This document shows, in pieces, positions 47,883 to 60,819 of a stretch of DNA of 64,000 nt. The stretch comes from Candidatus Methylopumilus universalis (GTDB taxonomy: Bacteria > Pseudomonadota > Gammaproteobacteria > Burkholderiales > Methylophilaceae), in the NCBI GenBank assembly GCA_945883335.1, contig CAMCXI010000001.1, positions 1 through 64,000 of the forward strand, in the 5' to 3' direction. The stretch's first letter is position 1. Each line of letters begins with the position of its first letter. The position numbers and the translations under genes are program-made. The notes beneath the pieces were generated by a model, which was given only the letters and a program-made list of their open reading frames with translations, did not search any database and was not told the origin of the DNA.

Positions 47883-49805
47883 ATGCAATTCACAGAAAAA
47901 TTTGATGTGATCGTTATTGGCGGTGGCCACGCTGGGACGGAGGCTGCCTTGGCATCTGCTCGCATGGGACAGAAAACCCTGCTTTTAACACATAACATCG
48001 AAACGCTCGGCCAGATGTCTTGTAATCCGTCCATAGGCGGAATAGGCAAGGGGCATTTAGTTAAAGAGATTGATGCGCTGGGCGGCGCGATGGCGGCGGC
48101 TACCGATGAGGGCGGGATCCAGTTTCGTATATTGAACTCTAGCAAGGGCCCAGCTGTTCGGGCGACGAGAGCGCAAGCGGATCGTATTCTGTACAAGGCG
48201 GCGATTCGACGTCGTTTAGAAAATCAAGAAAACTTATGGCTCTTTCAGCAGGCGGTTGACGACATCATTCTTGATGGCGACAAGGTGACGGGCGTGGTCA
48301 CGCAAATTGGACTCCGATTCGAAGCTAAGGCAGTTGTGCTAACCGCGGGAACATTCCTAGCGGGCTTAATTCATGTGGGTTTAAGTCATTACCAGGCTGG
48401 CCGCGCAGGAGACCCGCCAGCCATTTCACTCGCCTCAAGACTGAGGGAGATTGGCCTGCCTGTCGGCCGCCTAAAAACAGGGACACCGCCTCGCATCGAT
48501 GGTCGAACCATTGATTATTCGGTGATGCAAGAACAGCCAGGCGATAACCCCGTCCCGGTATTTTCATTTTTGGGCAACGTCAGCCAGCATCCTAGACAGG
48601 TCCCTTGCTGGATTACGCATACCAATGAACGCACACACGATATCATTAGAAGTGGCTTAGACAGATCCCCAATGTATACCGGCGTGATCGAAGGAATTGG
48701 TCCACGCTACTGCCCTTCCGTGGAAGACAAAATTCATCGATTTGCAGATAAAGAATCCCATCAAATTTTCCTTGAGCCTGAGGGTTTGGAAACCAACGAA
48801 ATCTATCCGAACGGCATATCAACTAGTCTCCCTTTCGATATTCAATATCAACTAGTTCGCTCGATTCGTGGCCTCGAGAACGCGCACATTCTTCGTCCAG
48901 GTTACGCGATTGAGTACGATTATTATGACCCGCGTGGCCTGAAGGACTCGCTAGAAACTAAAGCGGTGAGGGGCTTATTTTTTGCAGGTCAAATCAACGG
49001 AACGACGGGTTATGAAGAAGCTGGCGCACAAGGATTGTTAGCGGGTGCCAACGCTGCCCTCTATGCGCAAGAAAAAGACAGCTGGTGCCCAAGTCGCAAT
49101 CAAGCCTATTTAGGGGTCTTGGTGGATGATTTGATCACCCGAGGCGTGACCGAGCCCTACCGCATGTTTACAAGTCGTGCAGAGTATCGACTGCTGCTGC
49201 GTGAAGATAACGCCGACATTCGATTGACAGAGGCTGGCCGTAAAATTGGTTTGGTGGACGATGCGCGCTGGGAAGCGTTCTCTCGCAAACAAGAGGCCGT
49301 CTTGCAAGAGCAAGAGCGTTTAAAATCTACTTGGGTGCGTCCAGCGACGCTACCAAAGGAGGATGCTATTCGCGTGCTCGGTAAACCAATTGAACATGAA
49401 TACTCATTGTTTGAATTACTGCGCCGCCCAGAATTAAGCTACGAAGCACTCCTGAGTTTGCCAACAAGCGAAGCGGCCGTTAAGTACGAAGATATTGCTG
49501 AAGAAGTCCGCCAGCAAGTTGATATCGCAGCAAAGTATCAGGGTTATATCGATAGGCAGCAAGATGAGATTGAGCGCGCAGCGGGCAGTGAACACACGCA
49601 GCTGCCAGAGGATATGGACTATGCTGATGTGCATGGCTTGTCGATTGAGGTTCAGCAAAAGCTTGCACATCATAAACCGCAAACGATTGGTCAGGCGAGT
49701 CGTGTGTCGGGCGTGACCCCGGTGGCGGTCTCGTTGTTGCTGGTCTATCTCAAAAGAAAAAATCGAGCAAAAAAAATACATGTAGACGGTGAAAAAGTCG
49801 CGTGA
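47883..49805 (+). CDS. mnmG: tRNA uridine 5-carboxymethylaminomethyl modification enzyme MnmG (GidA)
   Basis: FAD-dependent partner of MnmE. The 640-residue protein has the N-terminal dinucleotide fold [20 protein letters not shown], the [23 protein letters not shown] segment in two conserved halves, the catalytic cysteine region ([10 protein letters not shown]), and [20 protein letters not shown]. The C-terminal helical domain needed for tRNA/MnmE contact is complete. Its stop overlaps the rsmG start by 4 nt. Confidence 0.96.
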   Translation: MQFTEKFDVIVIGGGHAGTEAALASARMGQKTLLLTHNIETLGQMSCNPSIGGIGKGHLVKEIDALGGAMAAATDEGGIQFRILNSSKGPAVRATRAQADRILYKAAIRRRLENQENLWLFQQAVDDIILDGDKVTGVVTQIGLRFEAKAVVLTAGTFLAGLIHVGLSHYQAGRAGDPPAISLASRLREIGLPVGRLKTGTPPRIDGRTIDYSVMQEQPGDNPVPVFSFLGNVSQHPRQVPCWITHTNERTHDIIRSGLDRSPMYTGVIEGIGPRYCPSVEDKIHRFADKESHQIFLEPEGLETNEIYPNGISTSLPFDIQYQLVRSIRGLENAHILRPGYAIEYDYYDPRGLKDSLETKAVRGLFFAGQINGTTGYEEAGAQGLLAGANAALYAQEKDSWCPSRNQAYLGVLVDDLITRGVTEPYRMFTSRAEYRLLLREDNADIRLTEAGRKIGLVDDARWEAFSRKQEAVLQEQERLKSTWVRPATLPKEDAIRVLGKPIEHEYSLFELLRRPELSYEALLSLPTSEAAVKYEDIAEEVRQQVDIAAKYQGYIDRQQDEIERAAGSEHTQLPEDMDYADVHGLSIEVQQKLAHHKPQTIGQASRVSGVTPVAVSLLLVYLKRKNRAKKIHVDGEKVA

Positions 49806-50452
49806 ATCAGCAGGTGATACTCGAAAAAGGCATTAAAGATGCCAGGTTAAATATTTCAGCGCCAACACAAGCAAAGTTGCTCGATTATTTAACGCTCATG
49901 CAAAAGTGGAATAAGGTGCACAACCTCACCGCAGTGCGTGAAGCGGATGAGATGGTGACTTTACATCTTTTAGATAGTTTGGTCGTATCGCCTTATATTG
50001 ATGCTGCTAATTTGCTTGATGTAGGAAGTGGTGCTGGGCTGCCAGGCATACCCTTGGCAATATGTCTGCCAGGTTTAAAGGTCACAGTAATTGATTCGAA
50101 TAATAAAAAAGTAAGTTTTATGCGCCAAGCCAAGGCAGAACTTGGCATAGAAAATTTAGAGGTGCTGGGTGGCCGGGTTGAAGATATTTCAGCCGCAAGG
50201 CGTTTTGACATCATTATTTCTCGCGCCTTCTCGGATTTGAGTTTATTTATTTCATTAACGCACCACCTATTAAGTGAACAAGGTAAATGGCTGGCAATGA
50301 AAGGCGTATATCCGGAAGCGGAGCTCGCTGAGCTTGCAGAAAAAACAGGCGTCACTGCCTCAAAAGTGGAAGTATTAAATGTGCCGGGGCTTGATGCACA
50401 AAGACATTTAGCTTTTTTGCCATATCACTCTTATAGTAATCTTTTAAAATAA
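49802..50452 (+). CDS. rsmG: 16S rRNA (guanine527-N7)-methyltransferase RsmG (GidB)
   Basis: Methylates G527 of 16S rRNA. The 216-residue protein begins with GTG at 49802 overlapping the mnmG stop. It has the helix [15 protein letters not shown], motif [18 protein letters not shown], the acidic motif [14 protein letters not shown] and [13 protein letters not shown]. Length is normal. Confidence 0.94.
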   Translation: MNQQVILEKGIKDARLNISAPTQAKLLDYLTLMQKWNKVHNLTAVREADEMVTLHLLDSLVVSPYIDAANLLDVGSGAGLPGIPLAICLPGLKVTVIDSNNKKVSFMRQAKAELGIENLEVLGGRVEDISAARRFDIIISRAFSDLSLFISLTHHLLSEQGKWLAMKGVYPEAELAELAEKTGVTASKVEVLNVPGLDAQRHLAFLPYHSYSNLLK

Positions 50453-50462
50453 AGTAGGTAGC

Positions 50463-51236
50463 ATGATGAAGATATTAGCGATTACAAATCAAAAGGGTGG
50501 CGTTGGCAAAACCACGACTTGCGTCAACTTGGCAGCAAGTTTGGCAAGTTTTGGTAGTCGGGTACTGCTCGTTGATTTAGATCCGCAAGGCAATGCAACA
50601 ACGGGAAGCGGTATTGATAAGGCGCAGGTGAAACACACTATCTATCACGTGCTGATCGGGGACAAAACGGTCGCTGAAGTCACACAGAAAACGGAAAAAG
50701 GCCGTTTTGATCTGTTGCCTGCTAACAGGGATTTAGCGGGTGCGGAAGTTGAGTTGGTGAATGAAATCGGGCGTGAGACCAAGCTAAAGGTAGCCTTGGC
50801 GGCCATTAAGGATCAGTACGATTATGTTTTATTGGACTGCCCCCCTGCGCTGAACTTGGTCACAGTCAATGCATTAACGGCGGCACACGCGGTCATGATT
50901 CCGATGCAGTGTGAGTATTATGCGTTAGAAGGACTCACTGATTTAGTGAACACCATCAAGAAAGTGCGTACTCACCTTAACCCTGTGCTAGAGATAGAGG
51001 GCCTATTACGTACAATGTTTGATAACCGTAATATGTTGGCACAGCAAGTTTCAGCGCAATTGGTGAGTCATTTTGGTGATAAGGTTTACAACACGCTCAT
51101 TCCTAGAAATGTGCGTTTAGCGGAAGCCCCAAGTTATGGGATGCCAGCATTGATTTATGATCAATTATCCAAAGGCGCCCAAGCATATTTGCAGCTTGCA
51201 GAAGAAATTCTTGCTAGAGCGAAAGCAAAAAAATAA
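50463..51236 (+). CDS. parA: Chromosome-partitioning ATPase ParA (Soj)
   Basis: Deviant Walker ATPase that moves ParB-parS complexes to segregate the chromosome. The 257-residue protein starts (M)MKILAITNQKGGVGKTTTCV, has Walker A' KGGVGKTT at about 11-18, the DPQGNAT motif and the LLDCPPAL Walker B. It lacks an N-terminal HTH, as expected for a chromosomal ParA. Followed by parB; three parS sites lie within 12 kb. Confidence 0.95.
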   Translation: MMKILAITNQKGGVGKTTTCVNLAASLASFGSRVLLVDLDPQGNATTGSGIDKAQVKHTIYHVLIGDKTVAEVTQKTEKGRFDLLPANRDLAGAEVELVNEIGRETKLKVALAAIKDQYDYVLLDCPPALNLVTVNALTAAHAVMIPMQCEYYALEGLTDLVNTIKKVRTHLNPVLEIEGLLRTMFDNRNMLAQQVSAQLVSHFGDKVYNTLIPRNVRLAEAPSYGMPALIYDQLSKGAQAYLQLAEEILARAKAKK

Positions 51237-51267
51237 TAAACAGTCGGTATTTAAGAATGGACAGAAA

Positions 51268-52116
51268 ATGGTGAAACTTAAGGGTTTGGGACGCGGCTTA
51301 GATGCGTTGTTGGCGAATGATATAGAGACTAGTGCTCAGTCTGATAGCCTGGCAACTTTATCAGTAGATAAGCTTCAGCCAGGTAAGTATCAACCTAGAA
51401 CACACATGGATCAGGCCTCACTGGAAAGTCTTGCGGATTCTATTCGTGCGCAGGGCATCATGCAGCCCATCGTTGTGCGCCTTGTGAATGACGGTAAGTA
51501 CGAGATCATTGCCGGCGAGAGAAGGTGGCGAGCTTCCCAGATTGCTGGTTTGAAAGAGGTGCCGGTCATCATTAAAGAGATCGCCGATGATGTCGCACTG
51601 GCGATGGCGTTGATTGAAAATATTCAGCGCGAAAATCTTAATCCGATTGAGGAAGCTAATGGGATTCAGCGCTTGATTAATGAGTTTGGGATGACTCACG
51701 AAACTGCAGCGCAAGCGGTTGGCCGATCACGGAGTGCGGTGACCAATTTGTTACGACTACAAAATCTTCACGCCGTTGTTCAGGAAATGTTAGCGCAGTC
51801 AAAACTTGATATGGGACATGCCCGCGCGCTTCTTACCTTGGAGGGTGCTAAACAAATTACTGCTGCAGAAGAGATTGTACAAAACCAGTTATCTGTTCGT
51901 TCGGCGGAACAGTTAGTTAAAAAATTATCCAGTGTTGAGCGGTCACCTGTTAAGACAACAACCATGGATCGTGATGTGCTTCGTTTACAAGAGGCGTTGG
52001 CACAGAGTCTTGGGGCTGTCGTAACAATTGATGGCGCTAAAAACGGATCTGGAACCCTAAAGATTCGATATGCTAGCCTTGAACAGTTGGATGAAATTAT
52101 TTCGAAATTTAATTAA
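51268..52116 (+). CDS. parB: Chromosome-partitioning protein ParB (Spo0J)
   Basis: CTPase clamp that loads at parS. From ATG at 51268 (MVKLKGLGRGLDALLAND) it is 282 residues. It has the CTP-binding motifs (QPRTHMDQASLESLADSI, IIAGERRWRASQIAGL, ALIENIQRENLNPIEEA), the parS-binding HTH (MTHETAAQAVGRSRSAVTNL) and a C-terminal dimer domain. An open frame continues upstream to 51157 but overlaps parA and is not ParB-like. Confidence 0.95.
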   Translation: MVKLKGLGRGLDALLANDIETSAQSDSLATLSVDKLQPGKYQPRTHMDQASLESLADSIRAQGIMQPIVVRLVNDGKYEIIAGERRWRASQIAGLKEVPVIIKEIADDVALAMALIENIQRENLNPIEEANGIQRLINEFGMTHETAAQAVGRSRSAVTNLLRLQNLHAVVQEMLAQSKLDMGHARALLTLEGAKQITAAEEIVQNQLSVRSAEQLVKKLSSVERSPVKTTTMDRDVLRLQEALAQSLGAVVTIDGAKNGSGTLKIRYASLEQLDEIISKFN

Positions 52117-52212
52117 AAGTCATCGGCCATGCTTGACTTGAAATGAATAAAACAAGACAATCCTCGACTTCGAACTAAACGTTCATGAGCTGTTTTAATC
52201 ATAAAACTATAA

Positions 52213-52614
52213 ATGGAAACTATTAAAACAGCGCAAGTGTACAAACAAATGCTGAAGTGGCAGTTGATCGCGACCATTTCAGTGGCAGTCATCGTGTCTG
52301 TTGTGGCTCAAAGATTAGGACTAGCTTCCCCTGAACACGCAGGTATTAGCGCTTTGGCGGGTGGGATGTCAGCTGTGTTGGGCGGAATAGCGGGTGCGTT
52401 AATTGCAAGAAGCGGTGATAAGAAAAATGATGCTGGCGCGATTCTCATCACAATGCTTAAAGCTGAAGCGGTGAAAATTTTTGTAATCGCATTACTCCTT
52501 TTTTTGACCTTCAAGCTGTATAACGAACATTTGGTCCCAATTGCTTTGATTTTGGGCCTAGCGGCATCAGCCATCTTGTCTGGTGTGGCTTTTATTGGTT
52601 TAGATAAAAAATAA
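52213..52614 (+). CDS. atpI: ATP synthase accessory protein AtpI
   Basis: Membrane protein of 133 residues with four predicted helices, at about 19-36, 41-65, 78-98 and 104-127, matching the AtpI family of assembly factors that help c-ring formation. A glycine-rich loop (GGMSAVLGGIAGALIA) carries the family pattern. It is the first gene of the atp operon, 96 nt after parB. Confidence 0.85.
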   Translation: METIKTAQVYKQMLKWQLIATISVAVIVSVVAQRLGLASPEHAGISALAGGMSAVLGGIAGALIARSGDKKNDAGAILITMLKAEAVKIFVIALLLFLTFKLYNEHLVPIALILGLAASAILSGVAFIGLDKK

Positions 52615-52645
52615 AGATAGACGCAAGTTTTTAAGGGTTTGATTT

Positions 52646-53461
52646 ATGGCAACTGAACACGCATTAACACCATCAGGCTACATTGAGCACCACCTCTCAT
52701 TTAATAGCCTATCGATAGGCAATGGCTCATTCTGGACAATAAATGTAGACACGCTCGTGATGTCGGTGGCATTAGGCATGATTGCGATGGGTTTGATTTG
52801 GTTAGTGTCGCGTGGTGCAACGGCTGGCGTGCCTACTAAGCGTCAAGCATTTATGGAGTTGGTATTTGACTTCGTGGATGATCAAGTTAAAAACATCTAC
52901 CACGGCAATCGTCATACATTCATTGCCCCAGCAGCACTGACAGTATTTATTTGGGTGTTCATGATGAACGCGATGGACTTTTTGCCAATCGATATCGTTG
53001 CAAAATACATCGTTGAACCCATTGGCGGTGAACACACTTTTTGGCGCTCAGTCCCAACCTCTGATATCAACACAACTTTTGCGCTAGCGCTAACAGTTTG
53101 GTTTTTAATGATCTTCTTTGCAATTAAATCCAAGGGCCTTGGTGGCTGGATTCACGAACTATTTTGTTCACCATTTGGCACGAATCCACTGATTTGGCCT
53201 GCAAACTTCTTGTTCAACTTAATCGAATACGTCTCAAAACCACTCTCACACTCCTTGCGACTATTCGGCAATATGTATGCGGGTGAGGTTATCTTCTTGT
53301 TGTTAGGTTTATGGGCTGCGACGGGTGTTACGGGCACAATCGCTGGCGCGATTCTCGGCGCAGGATGGTCAATTTTCCATATCTTGATCGTAGCGTTGCA
53401 AGCATTCATTTTTATGATGCTGACTGTGGTCTACTTGGCGATGGCGCAAGAGAGTCATTAA
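52646..53461 (+). CDS. atpB: ATP synthase subunit a
   Basis: Fo stator subunit forming the proton half-channels against the c-ring. The 271-residue protein has the essential arginine in the helix [19 protein letters not shown] and the C-terminal helix [22 protein letters not shown]. Length matches proteobacterial subunit a. It lies 31 nt after atpI. Confidence 0.95.
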   Translation: MATEHALTPSGYIEHHLSFNSLSIGNGSFWTINVDTLVMSVALGMIAMGLIWLVSRGATAGVPTKRQAFMELVFDFVDDQVKNIYHGNRHTFIAPAALTVFIWVFMMNAMDFLPIDIVAKYIVEPIGGEHTFWRSVPTSDINTTFALALTVWFLMIFFAIKSKGLGGWIHELFCSPFGTNPLIWPANFLFNLIEYVSKPLSHSLRLFGNMYAGEVIFLLLGLWAATGVTGTIAGAILGAGWSIFHILIVALQAFIFMMLTVVYLAMAQESH

Positions 53462-53507
53462 TCTTTTTTGTTTTTTAGTAGTTTAGTAATTTAGTTTGTA
53501 ATAGTAG

Positions 53508-53819
<312 letters not shown>

Positions 53820-53865
53820 GCTAACAAATTTAATAAATTAGCTTAACTGGAGTCTGGGAGCAAAA

Positions 53866-54336
53866 ATGGATATTAACTTTACACTGGTAGCACAAGCGAT
53901 TGCATTCTTTGTGCTCATCGTGTTCACCATGAAATTCGTGTGGCCACCTTTGCTAAATGCAATCGAAACACGTCAGAAAGAAATTGCTGATGGTCTGGCT
54001 GCTGGTGAAAAAGGCCGCGCTGAATTAGAGCAGTCTTCTAAGCGTGCTTCTGAAGCACTTACTGAAGCTAAAGTAAAAGCATCAGAGATTTTGGCACTTG
54101 CTGAAAAGCGTGCGACACAGATCGTTGAAGATGCTAAAGGTACAGCTAAAGCTGAAGGCGATCGCATTATCACTGGTGCAAGAGCTGAAATCGAGCAAGA
54201 GATTAACCGTGCTAAAGAAGGTCTACGTCAACAAGTGTCGACGTTAGCCATCGCTGGTGCTGAAAAAATCTTGCGTAAAGAAATTGACGCTAAAGCGCAC
54301 GCAGAGATTTTAACTGCAATCGCTAAAGAGCTTTAG
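53866..54336 (+). CDS. atpF: ATP synthase subunit b
   Basis: Peripheral stalk subunit of 156 residues: an N-terminal membrane helix (FTLVAQAIAFFVLIVFTMKF) followed by a long charged coiled coil rich in Ala, Glu and Lys. MDINFTLVAQ is a typical start. It lies between atpE (46 nt) and atpH (16 nt). Confidence 0.95.
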   Translation: MDINFTLVAQAIAFFVLIVFTMKFVWPPLLNAIETRQKEIADGLAAGEKGRAELEQSSKRASEALTEAKVKASEILALAEKRATQIVEDAKGTAKAEGDRIITGARAEIEQEINRAKEGLRQQVSTLAIAGAEKILRKEIDAKAHAEILTAIAKEL

Positions 54337-54352
54337 GAGGCCTTGGTAAATC

Positions 54353-54889
54353 ATGGCAGAAGCGATAACGATAGCAAGACCTTATGCCACAGCGGTTTTC
54401 CGCTTGGCTAAGGAAAAAAAAGCACTAGCTAAGTGGTCTGAAGAATTAGCTTTTATTGGTGCAGTTTCTGATAATGCACAAGTAAAAGCTTTAATCGATG
54501 ACCCAAAATTACCTTCAAGTGAACTAGAGCGTGCGCTACTTGTTATTTTTGATGGCAAGCTAAGCGATACGGCAGTCAATTTGGTGAAGTTACTAGTTGA
54601 GAACGATCGACTCGTCATTATTGCCGATATTGTTGCTGCCTTCGAGGAATTAAAAGCGCTCGATGAAGGTACGCTACAGGCTGAATTAACAGCGGCTTCA
54701 AAACCAACCAACGCGCAAGTAAGTGCATTAGTGAAGCAATTGGAAGCGAAGTTTGGTAAAAAAATTGAAGCTCAAGTGAAATTGGATCCTGAATTAATCG
54801 GTGGGATCAAAATTGTTGTTGGCGATACGGTGATCGATGCATCAGTACGCGGCCAATTGCAGTCACTTGCATACACGCTTAAAGGTTAG
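54353..54889 (+). CDS. atpH: ATP synthase subunit delta
   Basis: Connects the peripheral stalk to the alpha3beta3 head. The 178-residue protein starts MAEAITIARPYATAVFRLA and ends with the conserved KLDPELIGGIKIVVGDTVID and SVRGQLQSLAYTLKG. Ribosome site GGAGG at 54336-54340, spaced 12 nt. Confidence 0.94.
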   Translation: MAEAITIARPYATAVFRLAKEKKALAKWSEELAFIGAVSDNAQVKALIDDPKLPSSELERALLVIFDGKLSDTAVNLVKLLVENDRLVIIADIVAAFEELKALDEGTLQAELTAASKPTNAQVSALVKQLEAKFGKKIEAQVKLDPELIGGIKIVVGDTVIDASVRGQLQSLAYTLKG

Positions 54890-54931
54890 ACACTTAAAAG
54901 TTTAGACCATCATAGGTCAGGAGACATAAAA

Positions 54932-56473
54932 ATGCAGTTATCAACATCAGAAATCAGTGAACTGATTAAAAGTCGTCTAGAGAATTTCTCTACGACTGCT
55001 GAAGCGCGTACCCAAGGTACCGTTGTTTCAGTTACGGACGGTATTGTTCGTGTTCACGGCCTATCAAATGTAATGGCCGGTGAGATGATCGAGTTCCCAG
55101 GCAACACATTCGGTTTAGCGTTAAACCTTGAGCGTGACTCAGTAGGTGCCGTTGTTCTTGGTGATTACGAACACATTACAGAAGGCGACATATGTAAATG
55201 TACAGGTCGTATTTTGGAAGTGCCAGTAGGCCCAGAACTTATCGGTCGTGTAGTTGATGCGCTAGGTCGTCCTATCGACGGCAAAGGTCCAATCAACGCA
55301 AAAATGACGGACAAAATTGAAAAAGTTGCGCCAGGCGTTATTGCACGTAAATCAGTTTCACAACCAGTTCAAACGGGCATTAAAGCGATTGACTCAATGG
55401 TGCCAGTTGGCCGCGGTCAACGTGAATTGATTATTGGTGACCGTCAAACTGGTAAGACAGCAGTTGCAATTGATGCGATCATCAATCAAAAGGGTCAAAA
55501 CATGACCTGTATCTACGTAGCGGTTGGCCAAAAGGCTTCAACCATCGCTAACGTGGTACGTAAACTTGAACAATATGGTGCGTTAGAGTACACAATCATC
55601 GTTGCTGCTTCAGCATCTGACTCTGCGGCGTTGCAATTCATTGCACCGTACTCAGGTTGTACGATGGGCGAATACTTCCGTGACCGTGGTCAAGATGCAT
55701 TGATCATCTACGATGATTTGACAAAACAAGCGATCGCTTACCGTCAAATCTCTCTACTACTTCGTCGTCCACCAGGCCGTGAAGCTTATCCAGGTGACGT
55801 GTTCTATCTCCACTCACGTTTGCTAGAGCGTGCAGCGCGTGTAAACGAAGAGTACGTAGAAAAATTCACTAATGGTGAAGTTAAAGGTAAAACAGGTTCA
55901 TTGACTGCATTGCCAATCATTGAAACACAAGCTGGTGACGTTTCTGCATTCGTTCCGACTAACGTGATTTCAATTACTGATGGTCAGATCTTCTTGGAAA
56001 CAGACTTATTCAACGCTGGTATCCGTCCTGCGATTAACGCTGGTATTTCAGTGTCTCGCGTTGGCGGTGCTGCGCAAACTAAGGTGGTTAAGAAGCTTGG
56101 CGGCGGTGTTCGTTTGGCACTTGCGCAATACCGTGAATTGGCGGCGTTTGCTCAGTTCGCTTCAGATTTGGACGAAGCAACACGTAAGCAACTTGAACGC
56201 GGTCGTTTGGTAACCGAGCTGATGAAGCAAGCACAATACTTGCCACTTTCTGTGTCAGAAATGGCAATCAGTTTGCAAGCAGCTAACAAGGGTTACTTGG
56301 ATGACGTGCCAGTGACTAAAGTATTGGCATTTGAATCTGCATTACATGCATTCATTAAAGCTAAATACAAGGGCTTGGTAGAGCGCATTGAATCAACTTT
56401 AGATCTATCAAAAGAAGATGACAAAGAATTGACATCCGCTATTGAAGATTTCAAAGCAAATAGCGCTTATTAA
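54932..56473 (+). CDS. atpA: ATP synthase subunit alpha
   Basis: Regulatory/non-catalytic head subunit of F1. The 513-residue protein has [19 protein letters not shown] at the start, the P-loop [15 protein letters not shown], and the conserved [20 protein letters not shown] and [19 protein letters not shown]. Length is that of other proteobacterial alpha subunits. Confidence 0.97.
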   Translation: MQLSTSEISELIKSRLENFSTTAEARTQGTVVSVTDGIVRVHGLSNVMAGEMIEFPGNTFGLALNLERDSVGAVVLGDYEHITEGDICKCTGRILEVPVGPELIGRVVDALGRPIDGKGPINAKMTDKIEKVAPGVIARKSVSQPVQTGIKAIDSMVPVGRGQRELIIGDRQTGKTAVAIDAIINQKGQNMTCIYVAVGQKASTIANVVRKLEQYGALEYTIIVAASASDSAALQFIAPYSGCTMGEYFRDRGQDALIIYDDLTKQAIAYRQISLLLRRPPGREAYPGDVFYLHSRLLERAARVNEEYVEKFTNGEVKGKTGSLTALPIIETQAGDVSAFVPTNVISITDGQIFLETDLFNAGIRPAINAGISVSRVGGAAQTKVVKKLGGGVRLALAQYRELAAFAQFASDLDEATRKQLERGRLVTELMKQAQYLPLSVSEMAISLQAANKGYLDDVPVTKVLAFESALHAFIKAKYKGLVERIESTLDLSKEDDKELTSAIEDFKANSAY

Positions 56474-56498
56474 TTCGTACTCAAGCTGGAGCTAAATA

Positions 56499-57368
56499 AT
56501 GGCTGGTAGTAAGGAAATTAGAACCAAGATCAAAAGTGTAGAAAATACACGTAAGATCACGAAAGCCATGGAAATGGTGGCGGCATCGAAAATGCGTAAA
56601 GCGCAGGAACGTATGCGCGCTGCCCGTCCATACGCAGAAAAGATTCGCAATGTTGCGGCGCACATGTCTCATGCTGAGCCTGAGTACAAGCACCCATTCT
56701 TAGTTAAACGTGCAGGCGTTAAAAACGTCGGCGTGATCGTTGTAACTTCGGACAAAGGTTTGTGTGGTGGCTTGAACACCAACGTGTTGCGCGTTGCAGT
56801 GAATCAAATGCAAGCTTGGGAAGCTGAAAATCTTTCTGTACAAGTGTGTGCAATCGGTAACAAGGGCTTAGGCCTAATGAACCGTATCAGTGCAAATGTG
56901 AAATCGCAGATGACTGGTTTGGGCGATGCACCGCAGATGGAAAAACTTATCGGCCCAATTAAAGTGATGTTGGATGCTTACGTTGCTGGCGAAATTGATC
57001 AGTTGTATGTTGTATACAACAAATTCATTAACGCGATGAAACAAGAAACGAAGTTAGAGCTACTACTCCCACTTTCAGGTGAAAGCCTTGGTGCACCTAA
57101 AGGTCACTGGGATTACATCTACGAGCCTGATGCGCAGGTAGTGATTGATGACTTAATGGTTCGTTATGTTGAATCAGTCATTTATCAAGCAGTCGCAGAA
57201 AACATGGCATCTGAGCAAAGTGCTCGTATGGTCGCGATGAAAGCAGCGTCTGATAATGCGAAGACTGTGATTGGCGAATTGAAACTGGTTTACAACAAAG
57301 CGCGTCAAGCAGCGATCACGAAAGAAATTTCTGAAATCGTTGGTGGTGCGGCAGCGGTATCGGGTTAA
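56499..57368 (+). CDS. atpG: ATP synthase subunit gamma
   Basis: Central rotor shaft of F1. The 289-residue protein has the N-terminal helix [30 protein letters not shown] in its usual place, the core [15 protein letters not shown] and the C-terminal helix [20 protein letters not shown]. It lies 25 nt after atpA. Confidence 0.96.
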   Translation: MAGSKEIRTKIKSVENTRKITKAMEMVAASKMRKAQERMRAARPYAEKIRNVAAHMSHAEPEYKHPFLVKRAGVKNVGVIVVTSDKGLCGGLNTNVLRVAVNQMQAWEAENLSVQVCAIGNKGLGLMNRISANVKSQMTGLGDAPQMEKLIGPIKVMLDAYVAGEIDQLYVVYNKFINAMKQETKLELLLPLSGESLGAPKGHWDYIYEPDAQVVIDDLMVRYVESVIYQAVAENMASEQSARMVAMKAASDNAKTVIGELKLVYNKARQAAITKEISEIVGGAAAVSG

Positions 57369-57410
57369 TTACGACATCAATATCGAATACAAATATCGAA
57401 TTAAGCATAG

Positions 57411-58841
<1,431 letters not shown>

Positions 58842-58888
58842 TTTGCTATAAAAACTAGCTAAACAGACAGAAAGCAAATAGGTAAAAT

Positions 58889-59311
58889 ATGGCATCAACA
58901 ATACAAATTGAAGTAGTGAGTGCTGAAGAATCTATCTTTTCAGGTGAGGCAGAGTTCGTTGTCGCACCTGCATTGATGGGTGAGGTTGGTATTTATCCAC
59001 GTCACACGCCTATGCTTACAAGTATTAAGCCGGGTGCGTTACGTATTAAATTAGCAGCAGGCGATGAACAATTAATCTTTGTTTCTGGCGGCATTCTTGA
59101 GGTTCAACCAGGTATGGTGACTGTGCTTGCTGATACAGCAATTCGTGGTCATGACTTAGACGAAGCTAAAGCGTTAGAAGTTAAACGTCTAGCAGAAGAA
59201 ACCTTGAAGAGTAATGCGAGCGAAGTTAATTACGCTTTGGCACAGAGCGAGTTGGTTGAGGCGTTGGCTCAACTACAAGCAATTGCGAAGTTACGTAAAA
59301 CTACCCACTAA
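58889..59311 (+). CDS. atpC: ATP synthase subunit epsilon
   Basis: Rotor subunit that regulates ATP hydrolysis. The 140-residue protein has the beta-sandwich start ([39 protein letters not shown]) and the C-terminal two-helix part (about residues 88-138). It is the last gene of the atp operon, which is closed by a terminator at 59338-59362. Confidence 0.95.
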   Translation: MASTIQIEVVSAEESIFSGEAEFVVAPALMGEVGIYPRHTPMLTSIKPGALRIKLAAGDEQLIFVSGGILEVQPGMVTVLADTAIRGHDLDEAKALEVKRLAEETLKSNASEVNYALAQSELVEALAQLQAIAKLRKTTH

Positions 59312-59337
59312 GCAGCATTGTTCCAAAAGCATAAAAG

Positions 59338-59362
59338 AAAGGCAGCTGAGGCTGCCTTTTTT
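59338..59362 (+). terminator. Rho-independent terminator of the atp operon
   Basis: AAAGGCAGC (59338-59346) pairs with GCTGCCTTT (59351-59359) around the loop TGAG, followed by further T residues to 59362. Confidence 0.93.
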
Positions 59363-59427
59363 GTTATGTGATGCTGATTCCATTACAATGAAACACATAT
59401 AGCAAAATCATAAGTCATGATTCAATT

Positions 59428-60795
59428 ATGAGTACAAAAAAACTAAACATTGTTATTCTAGCCGCGGGCAAGGGCACGCGTATGCAGTCCTTTATGCCTA
59501 AAGTTTTGCACCGTCTAGCGGGTAAAACATTATTGCAACATGTGATTGATACAGCTAAACAGCTAAGCCCTAATAAGGTTGTGGTGGTTTATGGTTATGG
59601 TGGTGATGCTGTCCCTAAAGCGTTTAAGCACGAGACAGTCTCATGGGTTGAGCAAAAGGAACAGTTAGGCACAGGTCATGCAGTATTACAGGCTGTTCCG
59701 CATTTAGATGATGAAGGAGCCACCCTCATCCTATTGGGAGATGTTCCACTTCTCAATCAGCGGAGTTGCTTATCCCTTCTTGAAAAAACCGAAGGCCTTG
59801 GATTGTTAACTGTTAAAAAAAAGAACCCAACTGGCTATGGCCGCATTGTCCGAAACGATCAGCAACAGATACTCGCGATCGTTGAACATAAGGATGCGAC
59901 AGAGTCACAAAGAGCGATCACTGAGGTGAACACGGGTATCATGGCTGTGAGTAACAGTAAATTGAAGACTTGGTTATCAAAACTCAGCAATAACAATGCG
60001 CAAGGCGAGAATTACTTGACTGACATCGTCGCAATGGCCGTCAATGATGGCTTGAAGGTGGAAGCGGAGATCACACATGACGAGGCCTCAGTTGAGGGCG
60101 TTAACTCAAAGACCGATTTGGCCAATTTAGAGCGCGTGTACCAAACACGAAACGCATCAGTGCTTATGCAAGCAGGTGCAACGCTAGCTGATCCTTTGCG
60201 AATCGATGTTCGTGGTCATTTAACCGTTGGTAAGGATGTAGAAATTGACGTTGGCTGTGTCTTTGAGGGACAGGTTACCTTGGCGGACGGAGTAAAAGTT
60301 GGACCGTACTGCGTGATCAAGGACAGCACTATTGGGGAGACGAGCATGATCGAAGCCTTTACCCATATTGATCAAGCTCATGTTGAATCTAATTGCAGAG
60401 TGGGGCCTTATGCCCGCCTTCGCCCTGGAGCTGAGATTTCCGATGCGGCGCACGTAGGTAACTTTGTTGAGATCAAAAATAGTCAGGTCGGCGAGAGCTC
60501 CAAGGTTAATCACCTGAGCTATGTAGGCGATGCGACCATCGGTAAGAACGTGAACATCGGCGCTGGAACGATCACCTGCAACTACGACGGCGTCAATAAA
60601 TACAGAACCATCATACAGGATGATGTATTTATTGGTTCAGATACCCAGCTCGTCGCGCCTGTCGTCATTGGTGAAGGTGCTACAATTGCAGCTGGCTCTA
60701 CCATTACGAAGAACGCGCCCGCGGGTCAGCTCACCTTCTGCAGAGCAAAAGATCAAAAGAGTATTGCCAACTGGAAACGTCCGATTAAAAAATAA
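59428..60795 (+). CDS. glmU: Bifunctional GlmU: glucosamine-1-phosphate acetyltransferase / UDP-GlcNAc pyrophosphorylase
   Basis: Makes UDP-GlcNAc for peptidoglycan and lipopolysaccharide. The 455-residue protein has the N-terminal uridylyltransferase signature LAAGKGTRMQSFMPKVLH and the left-handed beta-helix hexapeptide domain of the acetyltransferase from about residue 250 (for example GPYCVIKDSTIGETSMIEAF, IGAGTITCNYDGVNKYRT). It is 25 nt upstream of glmS, which supplies the glucosamine phosphate precursor. Confidence 0.96.
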   Translation: MSTKKLNIVILAAGKGTRMQSFMPKVLHRLAGKTLLQHVIDTAKQLSPNKVVVVYGYGGDAVPKAFKHETVSWVEQKEQLGTGHAVLQAVPHLDDEGATLILLGDVPLLNQRSCLSLLEKTEGLGLLTVKKKNPTGYGRIVRNDQQQILAIVEHKDATESQRAITEVNTGIMAVSNSKLKTWLSKLSNNNAQGENYLTDIVAMAVNDGLKVEAEITHDEASVEGVNSKTDLANLERVYQTRNASVLMQAGATLADPLRIDVRGHLTVGKDVEIDVGCVFEGQVTLADGVKVGPYCVIKDSTIGETSMIEAFTHIDQAHVESNCRVGPYARLRPGAEISDAAHVGNFVEIKNSQVGESSKVNHLSYVGDATIGKNVNIGAGTITCNYDGVNKYRTIIQDDVFIGSDTQLVAPVVIGEGATIAAGSTITKNAPAGQLTFCRAKDQKSIANWKRPIKK

Positions 60796-60819
60796 TGAGA
60801 GTTATTCAGAAAGAAAAAT

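Noticed and set aside
51157-51267. 37-codon upstream extension of parB
   Set aside because: It lies inside parA in another frame; ParB begins at the ATG 51268 with the LGRGLDALL motif.
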